Counted from the first letter of the stretch, positions 47,819 through 54,681 are shown. The stretch is DNA of 64,000 nt from Dyella thiooxydans (GCF_001641285.1 NZ_CP014841.1:496001-560000); one strand, 5' to 3'. Notes: a model not told the origin generated them from the sequence alone. Translations and numbers: made by a program.

Positions 47819-48889
47819 TCAAACGGTGACGATGGTTCGCTGATGCCTCGGATGCTGCAGGCAGGCGTGCGGGTCGTAGTCGACGTCCCAGGCGAGCATC
47901 GCCCACGCCTGCCGCGCATGCTTGTTGGCGATCGCCACCAGCACTTTGCCGAACGGCAATCGGCGATCCAGCGTGCGTATCCACAGTTGCTCCGGCGTGG
48001 CCTGCTCCGTCGCCACCGCCTTGGCCCGCTGCAGGCTGCTGCGCGCGCCCTGGATCAGCAGCGTGCGCAGATAGGCATCGCCACGGCAGCTGATCGTGCC
48101 CAGACGCGCTCGCCCGCCCGTGGAGTGCTGCATCGGCACCAGACCCAGCCAGGCGGCCAGCTGCCGACCGTTGCGGAAGTCGGTCGCGGCGCCCAGCGTC
48201 GCCACCACCGCGTCGGCGGTGATCGGCCCAATGCCGACGATCGAGCGCAGCCGCATGCAGCGCGTATCGTCTCGCGCGTGGGCGTCGATACGGGCATCGC
48301 ATGCCTCGATGCGCTCGCGCACCTGCGCCCAGTGGGCGGCCAGGTCGCGCAGCAGCTCGCGGAGCTCGCCGGGCAGTTCGTAGGCCTCCAGGTCGGCCAG
48401 CACCCGGCGTAACGCCACGTCGCTGTTGGCCACCACGATGCCGAACTCGGCCAGCAGGCCACGCAGCCGGTTGCCGATGGCCAGGCCCTCGGCCTTGTAG
48501 CCCTCGCGCACCCGGTGCCATGCCAGCCGAGCCTGCTGCTCCACCGACTTCACCGGCACGAAGCGCATGTTGCCCTGCCGGGCGGCGGTGGCGATCGCCT
48601 CGGCGTCGTTGCGGTCGTTCTTGGTGGTGCGGCTCTTGCGGAACGGGCCAACGAACTGGGCGGCGATGATCCTCGGCTGCAAGCCCAGCACCAGGCAGTG
48701 CCGGGCCCAATGATGCGCTCCGCTGCACGCCTCCATCGCCACCACGGTGCCGGCCGGCTGCTGGCCGAGCCACGCGGCAAAGGCGTCGCGCTTCACCTCC
48801 TGCCGCCGCAGCACGTGTCCGACGGCATCCATCTCGCACACCGAGAACACCCGCTTCGCCAGGTCCACACCCAGGGTTATAGTGCCCAT
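47819..48889 (-). CDS. IS110-family transposase
   Basis: A 356-residue IS110/IS1111 transposase. The N-terminal RuvC-like DEDD domain begins GTITLGVDLAKRVF, with VVAMEACSGAHHWAR and KNDRNDAEAIA further on. The C-terminal Tnp20 domain carries LRSIVGIGPITADAV and LAAWLGLVPMQHSTGG, with the serine expected for its cut-and-rejoin chemistry. It appears full-length and is probably active. These enzymes are guided to the target by an RNA made by the element. Confidence 0.95.
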   Translation of the reverse strand: MGTITLGVDLAKRVFSVCEMDAVGHVLRRQEVKRDAFAAWLGQQPAGTVVAMEACSGAHHWARHCLVLGLQPRIIAAQFVGPFRKSRTTKNDRNDAEAIATAARQGNMRFVPVKSVEQQARLAWHRVREGYKAEGLAIGNRLRGLLAEFGIVVANSDVALRRVLADLEAYELPGELRELLRDLAAHWAQVRERIEACDARIDAHARDDTRCMRLRSIVGIGPITADAVVATLGAATDFRNGRQLAAWLGLVPMQHSTGGRARLGTISCRGDAYLRTLLIQGARSSLQRAKAVATEQATPEQLWIRTLDRRLPFGKVLVAIANKHARQAWAMLAWDVDYDPHACLQHPRHQRTIVTV

Positions 48890-48955
48890 GGAGACTTCCT
48901 CCTCTGCTGACGGTTGTGTCGCAACACCATCATGGCCCTCGAGGCCGAAAGGGGA

Positions 48956-48966
48956 GGAAGTCTCTT
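48956..48966 (-). repeat. IS right subterminal inverted repeat
   Basis: GGAAGTCTCTT on the plus strand, the exact inverse of the left repeat, 4 bases inside the right end of the element. Confidence 0.85.
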
Positions 48967-48970
48967 TTTT

Positions 48971-49019
48971 ACTCGTTCAAGGCGGACGGCTCCGCCGCCG
49001 CTTATCTCTAGCGTTAGGC
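48971..49019 (+). other. attC2, right part
   Basis: ACTCGTTCAAGGCGGACGG, then the stem GGCTCCGCCGCC and the closing core GTTAGGC. Together with 47464-47471 it makes a complete attC. Confidence 0.85.
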
Positions 49020-49022
49020 ACC

Positions 49023-49343
49023 ATGTCAGAGATCTTCCTGTTCACAGTTGAGCACGCCTTTCAACTTTCCGGCCGTCCAGGGCCGGTTCTTGTGCCTGGC
49101 ATTCCTGGCAACTCTGACTTGCCCACCATACGGATAGGCTCTCCGCTTCTTATCGTCACACCAGCCGGAGATCGCCTCGACACCCAGCTAGCGTGCGTGG
49201 AGATGGTCAACTATGGTCAAAGACCGCGACCGTCTACTCCTTCCGTTCCAATCGGCCTGCCGCCCACGATTTCCACAGGCCAAATTCCATCCGGCAGCAA
49301 GGTCTATCTGGCAGGCGTCGAGGGAAGCTGTGCTGGTGCCTAA
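49023..49343 (+). CDS. Cassette 3: EF-Tu domain-2-like beta-barrel protein
   Basis: A 106-residue protein. Its pattern (FLFTVEHAFQLSGRPGPVLVPGIP, IRIGSPLLIV, LACVEMVN, VPIGLP, IPSGSKVYL) follows the second domain of elongation factor Tu (FSISGRGTVVTGRVERG, CTGVEMF, VGLLLRG). There is no GTPase domain. It is a stand-alone barrel, perhaps an EF-Tu mimic that binds RNA or a toxin. Cassette proteins of this kind have no described role. The stop lies in the first core of attC3. Confidence 0.65.
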   Translation: MSEIFLFTVEHAFQLSGRPGPVLVPGIPGNSDLPTIRIGSPLLIVTPAGDRLDTQLACVEMVNYGQRPRPSTPSVPIGLPPTISTGQIPSGSKVYLAGVEGSCAGA

Positions 49344-49397
49344 CAACTCGTCCAAGGCGGACGCGCTGACGCGCGCCGCTTAACTTCAGCGTTAGGC
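49338..49397 (+). other. attC3
   Basis: GCCTAAC to GTTAGGC, 60 bases, inner stem GGCGGACGCGC...GCGCGCCGC. Confidence 0.9.
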
Positions 49398-49410
49398 CCG
49401 CAAGGAACAT

Positions 49411-49680
49411 ATGGCGTTACTGACCAAAAAACTCTGGAGCCTCAGCGCGCGCCAACGCTTTCTTGTCGTCGTCTGTGCCGCCGTGTACCTGGTCGCATTC
49501 CGCCCGTGGGATCAGGCCGACCGCTCCATTGCCATAGATGCATATGCCGGGGTGGCCGCAATGCTTGTCCTAGCTGCGCTACCTCGTGGGACGCGCCTAT
49601 TCTATGCCGTCGGCGTCGCGCTCATTGTTGCGTTTGTCGTTCTCTTCGCAGGCCCTGCTGTGTTTGGCGTGCAGGCCTAA
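49411..49680 (+). CDS. Cassette 4: small membrane protein
   Basis: An 89-residue protein with three hydrophobic segments (RFLVVVCAAVYLVAF, YAGVAAMLVLAAL, FYAVGVALIVAFVVLFA). It has no recognised family. AGGAAC precedes ATG 49411, and its stop lies in the first core of attC4. Small membrane proteins are frequent in integron arrays; no role is inferred. Confidence 0.75.
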   Translation: MALLTKKLWSLSARQRFLVVVCAAVYLVAFRPWDQADRSIAIDAYAGVAAMLVLAALPRGTRLFYAVGVALIVAFVVLFAGPAVFGVQA

Positions 49681-49730
49681 CCCGTCATCCAAGCGGACGG
49701 CTCCGCCGCCGCTTAACTCCAGCGTTAGCG
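49675..49730 (+). other. attC4
   Basis: GCCTAAC to GTTAGCG, 56 bases. The final core deviates from GTTRRRY, but the first core of the next attC (CGCTAAC) is its exact complement, so the pair belongs to cassette 5. Confidence 0.85.
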
Positions 49731-49739
49731 GTCAAAAGC

Positions 49740-50273
49740 ATGCAGATCAACTTCTACATGGCGGACGAGGATCGACGAGCCTTTCATGACTACCTCTTCT
49801 CTCGTGGCGCTTACCTCGCACCAGACAGATGGTCTACACAAAATATTCCGCTTGTTAAAACGCACTCTGACGACCTCAACGGCTCCCGAAAGCTCAAGAT
49901 TTTTAAGTCCGACCTATTTCCTGAGAGTCATTTTCAAGATCCCGCTTGGGTGACGTGGCATGCACCCACTGAGAAATTTGTTGTCCATGGTCCGGGCATC
50001 GAGTATCTGGTTTCTTTCACCGATGCGAACAACATCCATCGTGGTCGTCTCTACATGGGACTTGTCTCCCCATCCAGCTTCGTCAGCCTTGGTCAGAGTT
50101 TGACTGGCGCCTATGCGCAGCACCAAGAGAGCTACAGAGCACTAGAAAATTTCTATAAGAGCTGCGTACGCTACATCCGCAAAAATTACCGCAAGGACTC
50201 CGCGGGGTTCTATCATGGCGAGGCAAGTGACACTGCGCTCACAAGCTCTGAACTCGTAAAGGTTCAGGCCTGA
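49740..50273 (+). CDS. Cassette 5 protein, unknown
   Basis: A 177-residue soluble protein, the largest cassette product in the array. It opens MQINFYMADEDRRAFHDYLFSRGAYL and has several aromatic-rich stretches (WVTWHAPTEKF, IEYLVSF). No family is recognised. ATG 49740 lies 10 bases after the attC4 core, and the stop lies just before attC5. AT content is clearly higher than in the flanking chromosome. Confidence 0.75.
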   Translation: MQINFYMADEDRRAFHDYLFSRGAYLAPDRWSTQNIPLVKTHSDDLNGSRKLKIFKSDLFPESHFQDPAWVTWHAPTEKFVVHGPGIEYLVSFTDANNIHRGRLYMGLVSPSSFVSLGQSLTGAYAQHQESYRALENFYKSCVRYIRKNYRKDSAGFYHGEASDTALTSSELVKVQA

Positions 50274-50274
50274 G

Positions 50275-50331
50275 CGCTAACAAATCTTTCAAGGCGGACG
50301 GCTTCGCCGCCGCTTAACTCCAGCGTTAGTC
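50275..50331 (+). other. attC5
   Basis: CGCTAAC to GTTAGTC, 57 bases, stem GGCGGACGGCTTCGCCGCCGC. The first core is the complement of the variant core at the end of attC4. Confidence 0.85.
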
Positions 50332-50360
50332 ACCTTTGAGAGGTCGGAGAAAATCAGATC

Positions 50361-50618
50361 ATGAGATCACAAAAGCTACGTAATTTTGCGGAGCTATATG
50401 TTGTTCTTTTCGGCGCGTTGCTCTTGTCGGTGCGGGGCATCAAGGACATGATTGGCGTCTTGGCTACGGCACCAGCTTTGCCGGCCACTGCTTATGGCGC
50501 CGGCGAGCTTACGGGTCAACTCATTGGAGCGGTATGCCCACTTCTCATCGGCATCTGCCTGGTTGTCATCGCGTATCGGCACGGATTCTTCAGTCGTGCA
50601 CACGTCCGGGGTGTCTAA
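50361..50618 (+). CDS. Cassette 6: small membrane protein
   Basis: An 85-residue protein with two clear hydrophobic helices (LYVVLFGALLLSV and AVCPLLIGICLVVIAY) and a Gly/Ala-rich loop. No family is recognised. AGGTCGGAGAAAA lies upstream of ATG 50361. The stop lies inside the first core of attC6. Confidence 0.72.
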   Translation: MRSQKLRNFAELYVVLFGALLLSVRGIKDMIGVLATAPALPATAYGAGELTGQLIGAVCPLLIGICLVVIAYRHGFFSRAHVRGV

Positions 50619-50679
50619 CCCGGCGCTCAGTCGACGCCAACCGCTACGCGGTTCGCCGCGGCTTAGCTCTGCGTTAGAC
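50613..50679 (+). other. attC6
   Basis: GTCTAAC to GTTAGAC, 67 bases. It is the longest and least typical site of the array, with a different stem (ACCGCTACGCGGT) in its centre. Confidence 0.8.
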
Positions 50680-50711
50680 CACTTATGCACGTTTCTAGAA
50701 GGGAAGCAAAG

Positions 50712-50909
50712 ATGCGTCACTACCAACACTGGGAAACGTGGATAGGCTTGCTAGTTTGCGGCCTGTGCGCAGGGCTCGGGAGCTACTTCGGCGGCGAGTA
50801 TTTTGGACACTCAAGTATCTCCGCAGGTATCGGCGGCGGCATCGGCGCGTTGTTGTTCCGGGTAGTCACGAAATACGTTGATCGCCGCTATTACTCTCGC
50901 GCGGCCTAA
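50712..50909 (+). CDS. Cassette 7: small membrane protein
   Basis: A 65-residue protein beginning MRHYQHWETW, with hydrophobic segments IGLLVCGLCAGLGSYFG and ISAGIGGGIGALLF. GGGAAG lies 8 bases upstream of ATG 50712; ATG 50685 in frame has no such site. No family is recognised. The stop lies in the first core of attC7. Confidence 0.68.
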   Translation: MRHYQHWETWIGLLVCGLCAGLGSYFGGEYFGHSSISAGIGGGIGALLFRVVTKYVDRRYYSRAA

Positions 50910-50963
50910 CATCTCCTTCAAGGCGGACGCGCTGACGCGCGCCGCTCAACTCCAGCGTTAGGC
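50904..50963 (+). other. attC7
   Basis: GCCTAAC to GTTAGGC, 60 bases, stem GGCGGACGCGC...GCGCGCCGC. Confidence 0.9.
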
Positions 50964-50967
50964 GCCC

Positions 50968-51357
50968 ATGGAAGTAACTCGCCGATTTTGGTTCTGGCTC
51001 ACCACCCTTCTCGCTTTCCCTGGCGTGCTCTACTTCGTCGGGCTATCGTCAGCCCCAGCAGTGCCCGCGCTTCACGACTTCGTGGCTAATTACCTCTTCA
51101 TGGCCGCTCCGCATCTTGTTGTCGCCGCGTTCGCGATCTCGCCAAGGCGTCAACGGCTCGGCGTGCTGCACGCGCTCATCGCCCTTAACCTTCTGCTGCT
51201 CGGGTTCTGGTGCTGGGTCCGACTTGCCGTTCCAGCTCATGAATCGGGTCTCGCGTGGGTTCTGTATTTACCCCTAGCCGGTATTGCCCTAGCTTTGCTG
51301 GGCATCGTTGCCATCCTGTTGCACAGGCGGAGACGCGGCGGCACAGTTGGCGCCTAA
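50968..51357 (+). CDS. Cassette 8: four-helix membrane protein
   Basis: A 129-residue protein with four predicted membrane helices (LTTLLAFPGVLYFVGL, NYLFMAAPHLVVAAFAI, HALIALNLLLLGFWCW, LAGIALALLGIVAILL) and a basic C-terminus (HRRRRGG). The layout is common in small membrane proteins, and no family is assigned. ATG 50968 is 4 bases after the attC7 core. Confidence 0.75.
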   Translation: MEVTRRFWFWLTTLLAFPGVLYFVGLSSAPAVPALHDFVANYLFMAAPHLVVAAFAISPRRQRLGVLHALIALNLLLLGFWCWVRLAVPAHESGLAWVLYLPLAGIALALLGIVAILLHRRRRGGTVGA

Positions 51358-51408
51358 CATCTTGTTCAAGGCGGACGGCTACGCCGCCGCTCAATTCCAG
51401 CGTTAGGT
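51352..51408 (+). other. attC8
   Basis: GCCTAAC to GTTAGGT, 57 bases, stem GGCGGACGGCTACGCCGCCGC. Confidence 0.88.
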
Positions 51409-51414
51409 GCTCTT

Positions 51415-51795
51415 GTGTCCCATACGTTGCGCACACTTGCATTAGCCATGGTTGGCTCAGTTCTGGTTGGCTGTCATTCAATGGCACTCAACCGAGCCAC
51501 CCCCGACCTTTCTTGGAGCGAGGTTCACTTAGCTGGTATGCACCTATCTTTGATCTCACCAAAGAAGCCAGGTGAGTCACAAGATTTGCGATTTTCTGAG
51601 AAGTATCTTGCAATCGACAGTTGCGATCATGGCTGCTGCGCGGGGCCTTTGACCGTTTGGAAGATTGAAGGTAAACGGCTCAAAACCGGATATGTCACCG
51701 ATGATGGAGATGCCCTAATCAGCGTGTCCGACTCAAAGCTCGTGTTACGCGACAAGGACGGCAAAATTTATACCTATGCAATCGTTCGCCAGTAG
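51415..51795 (+). CDS. Cassette 9: lipoprotein
   Basis: A 126-residue protein with GTG start, a signal peptide and lipobox LVGC (Cys20). The mature part is hydrophilic, with DSCDHGCCAGPLTVW and an alternating strand pattern (KTGYVTDDGDALISV, KLVLRDKDGKIYTY), so it is probably a small beta structure in the envelope. No family is recognised. This is the eighth gene and last cassette; the name follows the number of its attC. Confidence 0.7.
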   Translation: MSHTLRTLALAMVGSVLVGCHSMALNRATPDLSWSEVHLAGMHLSLISPKKPGESQDLRFSEKYLAIDSCDHGCCAGPLTVWKIEGKRLKTGYVTDDGDALISVSDSKLVLRDKDGKIYTYAIVRQ

Positions 51796-51798
51796 CGC

Positions 51799-51856
51799 AC
51801 CTAACATCTCAGTTCAAGGCGGACGGCTTCGCCGCCGCTTAACTCCAGCGTCAGCC
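51799..51856 (+). other. attC9 (degenerate end of array)
   Basis: ACCTAAC to GTCAGCC, 58 bases. The final core has a T-to-C change that breaks GTTRRRY, so recombination at this site is probably impaired. It is the last recognisable attC. Confidence 0.75.
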
Positions 51857-51903
51857 TGGGCGGTTTCTAAGATCAAGTGCGCCACCCCGCGACAAGGTGA
51901 TGC

Positions 51904-52085
51904 ATGGGCCAGCACGATGGACATCTGAGCGCCGAAGACCGCGGTGCGATCATGGTCGGTAAGGCGTGAACCCAGTGCCGGTGTCGCCGCGTGGCGCACC
52001 CTCGGCGCAGCGCCTCTTCAGGATTCGCCGGCCCGTCGATTCAGGCCTCGTGACGCATCTCCGCGTCTGCCACCAAGGCCGAGCG
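51904..52085 (+). pseudogene. Probable IS30-type transposase remnant
   Basis: ATG 51904 gives GQHDGHLSAEDRGAIM, the start of many IS30-family transposases, then a stop at 51967. Immediately after, CGCCGCGTGGCGCACCCTCG resembles the helix-turn-helix (RRIARTLGRAPSTISRE) with indels and frame changes. The rest of the element is not recognisable. The assignment rests on short motifs only. The stretch lies between the end of the cassette array and the arr gene. Confidence 0.4.
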
Positions 52086-52304
52086 GCACCGCAACGGGCA
52101 AGATTCACTTGATCCACGATGGAAGCGAACCCGGGCTCGCTCTTCAGAGTGACGGCGATTGGGGCGAGTCGCGGACGAGGCGAACGCGCATTGCGCTTCC
52201 CACTTTCAATGTATAGCAGCCCATGGGGCTTGCAGGAAGACGCGAGCGTTGACCTAGGATCGCCACCCTGCCGATTGGGCAGGAAGCATGAGGCGCTCCG
52301 GGTC

Positions 52305-52736
52305 ATGCATGAAGAAGACTGGATTCCCGTTTCCGTCGAGAACTGCGGTCAGGTTCGAGGGCCGTTCTATCACGGCACCAGGGCGGACCTCTCCGTTGGC
52401 GACATGTTGAAAGCAGGGTTCACTTCCAACTACGACGAGAGCGTCGTGATGAACCATGTCTACTTCACCAGCTTGCCCAAGGGCGCTGGTCTCGCCGCGG
52501 AGCTGGCGCTCGGAGCGGGAAGGCCGCGGGTCTACGTTGTAGCGCCAACCGGTGCGTTCGAAGACGACCCGAACGTCACCAACAAGAAATTCCCGGGCAA
52601 TCCGACACGGTCCTATCGAAGCGCGCAGCCTCTGAGGATCGTCGGCGAGCTGGAAAGTTGGGAGCTCTACGATCCGGAGTTCATTCTGGAACTCCGGAGG
52701 CGGGTCCAGGCGGGCATGGGAGAGATCATCAACTGA
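52305..52736 (+). CDS. arr: Rifampin ADP-ribosyltransferase (Arr family)
   Basis: A 143-residue protein that matches Arr along its length: DWIPVSVENCGQV, GPFYHGTRADL, VYFTSL, PTGAFEDDPNVTNKKFPGNP and LRIVGELESWE. Catalytic residues of the family are present (His23 in FYHGT, Tyr53 in VYF, Asp87/88 in FEDD). Arr inactivates rifamycins by ADP-ribosylation with NAD. An upstream in-frame ATG at 52119 would add 62 residues with no family counterpart, so ATG 52305 is used. Mobile arr genes often travel as integron cassettes; here the gene lies 450 bases beyond the last attC and has no attC of its own. Confidence 0.92.
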   Translation: MHEEDWIPVSVENCGQVRGPFYHGTRADLSVGDMLKAGFTSNYDESVVMNHVYFTSLPKGAGLAAELALGAGRPRVYVVAPTGAFEDDPNVTNKKFPGNPTRSYRSAQPLRIVGELESWELYDPEFILELRRRVQAGMGEIIN

Positions 52737-52847
52737 TCCGGATGAGGGAGGCCCGGGCCGATCACGATGGCACGCTGGCCACTTGGCACCGCATCTGTTG
52801 CTCGCCGTCCTATCATCGGTGGCGACCCGCGCCATGCGAGAGCCGTC

Positions 52848-53063
52848 ATGTTCAAACCCTCGGGATGGATGTACCGCCCCACGTCGATCACCGGCTGGGT
52901 AATCACCGTGCTGGTGCTGGCGTTCTGCGTGCACATCTTCGTATGGGTGGATGCCCGTTCGCACTCGGTAAGCGATACCTTCTACGGCGTGTTTCCCTAC
53001 GTCGTGCCGACGGTTACCGCGTGGTACGTGCTGGCGATGCGCTTGTCGGGGCACCGGGAGTGA
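52848..53063 (+). CDS. Small two-helix membrane protein
   Basis: A 71-residue protein beginning MFKPSGWMYRPTSI, with hydrophobic segments ITGWVITVLVLAFCVHIFVW and GVFPYVVPTVTAWYVLAM. A Pro/Trp-rich first segment and no recognised family. ATG 52848 is the first with plausible composition; a longer in-frame start at 52767 lacks a hydrophobic start and a ribosome-binding site. It stands alone between arr and the GNAT gene. Confidence 0.6.
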   Translation: MFKPSGWMYRPTSITGWVITVLVLAFCVHIFVWVDARSHSVSDTFYGVFPYVVPTVTAWYVLAMRLSGHRE

Positions 53064-53132
53064 GCCCGGCCTGCCGACTGCGACGCAACTGTCTTACTCG
53101 GTGCCTCCCCTGACTTACGGAAGGCGTCTGCC

Positions 53133-53600
53133 ATGACTGTCGATTCCCTGCTCATTCGTCCCATCTCGCGGTCCGACCATGCGCCGTGGCGCCTGCTCTG
53201 GGACGGCTACAACGCGTTCTATGGCCGGGAGGGCGAGACGGCGTTGCCGGAGGCGATCACCGCGTGCACCTGGAATCGATTCCTGGATCCAGCCGAGCCG
53301 GTGTTTGCGCTGGTGGCCGAGCTGGACGGCGAGGTCGTCGGAATCGCGCATTACCTGTTTCATCGCAGCACCACCCGCATCGAACCGGTATGCTACCTGC
53401 AGGACCTGTTTACCCGCACCGACCTGCGTGGTCGTGGGGTCGGGCGGCAGTTGATCGGGGCGGTTTATCAAAGAGCGCGGGACGCCAGCGCGCGACGCGT
53501 CTATTGGCAGACGCAGATCGACAATGCCGCCGGGCGGGCGCTGTACGACAAGGTGGCGCGCCACCTGGGCTTCATCGTCTATACGCACGAGATCGCCTGA
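53133..53600 (+). CDS. GNAT family acetyltransferase
   Basis: A 155-residue GNAT. The acetyl-CoA motif is in RTDLRGRGVGRQLIGAVYQRA (Q/RxxGxG/A as RGRGVG), and YWQTQIDNAAGRALYDKVAR forms the fourth motif. RISR-type N-terminus (LLIRPISRSDHAPW) and length are typical of amine or antibiotic acetyltransferases, but the substrate is unknown. It is on the same strand as the following toxin module, 158 bases upstream of it. Confidence 0.88.
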   Translation: MTVDSLLIRPISRSDHAPWRLLWDGYNAFYGREGETALPEAITACTWNRFLDPAEPVFALVAELDGEVVGIAHYLFHRSTTRIEPVCYLQDLFTRTDLRGRGVGRQLIGAVYQRARDASARRVYWQTQIDNAAGRALYDKVARHLGFIVYTHEIA

Positions 53601-53680
53601 AGCGCGGCTTGGTCTGCGGGAGCGGCTTGCGCCGACAGCGGCGCCATCAACCCTTCTGCTAGCCTCGCGGCCAGGGATCG

Positions 53681-53696
53681 TGTGACGAAGATCACT
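53681..53696. promoter_or_regulatory. CRP/Clp-like binding site
   Basis: TGTGACGAAGATCACT matches the CRP consensus TGTGA-N6-TCACA in nine of ten fixed positions. It lies 63 bases upstream of the first ankyrin lipoprotein gene. In Xanthomonas the CRP-like protein Clp uses the same sequence and controls virulence and interbacterial genes. Confidence 0.5.
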
Positions 53697-53758
53697 TCCG
53701 GCGCGCCGCGTCGGTACGCGGCGGGCTTGCCGCGCTTAGGATCCGGCTCTGACCTGCC

Positions 53759-54658
53759 ATGGGACGGCGTATGTCGCGAAACGTGTTTGCCCTTGCCGGG
53801 CTTCTGATGAGCCTGCTGCTTGCCGGCCGTGGCCCGGACACGCCGGCGAGCCACTCGCGCTACGGGTTGGGCACGTACTTCAGGGATCCGCGCGCACAGG
53901 CGCTGGCGCTCGCCGCGGAGCAGGGCGACGTCGCGCAGGTGCGGCACCTGATGAAGGACGAGCACATCGATCCGGATCGCTACTTCAGCGTCGACAACAG
54001 CGGCATGCCGCTGATCGGATGGCCGATCTACACGCACAACCCGGAGGGCTTGAAGGCTTTGCTGGACAACGGCGCCGATCCGAACGCACGCAAGCCGGGA
54101 ACGCACTCCAAGCACTATGCCGACGGCAGCGGCGGCACGTACTTCGACTACAACAACGCCATGGTGATCGCGGCCACCGAGAAGGACCCGATCTACCTGA
54201 AACTGCTGCTCGACCACGGCGGCGATCCGAACACGCGCAACGCCAACGACGAGCCGCTGCTGTTCCAGGCGTTCATCTGGCACAACCAGTGGCAGAACGT
54301 GCAGCTGCTGGTGGAGCGCGGGGCGGACGTCAATTCATTGGCGCAGGGGGTACCGCTGGTATCGGACTATGCTTCGCGCGGTGGCTTCAAGCAGGTGTAC
54401 TGGCTGCTCGAACATGGTGCGGATCCGACGCTTGATCATGCGGTTCGGCAGCCCGCGCCACCCGCCTCGCCGATCCATCCGACCATCCAGGCGATTTTCT
54501 GGCACCCGGGTAATCCCGACGACCCGACCTGGCAGCGCAAGTGTCAGCAGTGGCTGCTCAACCACGGATTTTCCCGTCCGCCGATGCCGAGGTGGTATCG
54601 GGAGATGCGCAAGAGCCTCGGCTTTCCCTACGAGGAAAAAGACATCCCCCTGCTTTGA
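53759..54658 (+). CDS. Ankyrin-repeat protein, immunity-like, lipobox lost (copy A)
   Basis: A 299-residue protein with at least four ankyrin repeats (AAEQGDVAQVRHLM, GLKALLDNGADPNAR, YLKLLLDHGGDPNTR, VQLLVERGADVNS) and a conserved end FGFPYEEKDIPLL-like (LGFPYEEKDIPLL). The signal peptide reads LLLAGRGPD: the lipobox cysteine of copy B is Arg24 here (TGT to CGT). It is therefore probably released into the periplasm or held by an uncleaved helix, and not lipidated. It is likely an immunity protein or a decaying copy of one. Confidence 0.85.
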   Translation: MGRRMSRNVFALAGLLMSLLLAGRGPDTPASHSRYGLGTYFRDPRAQALALAAEQGDVAQVRHLMKDEHIDPDRYFSVDNSGMPLIGWPIYTHNPEGLKALLDNGADPNARKPGTHSKHYADGSGGTYFDYNNAMVIAATEKDPIYLKLLLDHGGDPNTRNANDEPLLFQAFIWHNQWQNVQLLVERGADVNSLAQGVPLVSDYASRGGFKQVYWLLEHGADPTLDHAVRQPAPPASPIHPTIQAIFWHPGNPDDPTWQRKCQQWLLNHGFSRPPMPRWYREMRKSLGFPYEEKDIPLL

Positions 54659-54681
54659 CACACGCGATCAAGGAGTGATCC

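Larger units (their letters stand above)
47472..48970 (-). mobile_element. IS110-family, IS1111-group insertion sequence inside attC2
   Basis: About 1499 bases. Subterminal inverted repeats AAGAGACTTCC lie at 47479-47489 and, inverted, at 48956-48966, with 7 bases outside on the left and 4 on the right. Subterminal repeats with short unequal ends are characteristic of the IS1111 group. The transposase gene is on the minus strand, opposite to the cassettes. Removing the element restores a perfect attC, so the insertion made no target duplication; a known IS1111 subgroup targets attC sites. Confidence 0.92.
46783..51856 (+). mobile_element. Integron cassette array without integrase (CALIN)
   Basis: Nine attC sites, each ending in GTTRRRY-type cores and sharing a GGCGGACG...CGCCGC stem with TTAACTCCAGC before the core, separate eight cassette genes, all on the plus strand. 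Cassettes are visibly AT-richer than the flanking chromosome. Seven junctions are 56-60 bases apart from core to core, one is 67, and one is split by an insertion sequence. No intI gene is present between 44.6 and 53.7 kb. The uniform attC family is typical of a sedentary chromosomal integron of Xanthomonadales. The last site ends in a degenerate GTCAGCC. Confidence 0.9.

Noticed and set aside
52119-52304. N-terminal extension of Arr by 62 residues
   Set aside because: No Arr has such a lead, it is Ser/Arg-rich and no ribosome-binding site precedes it.
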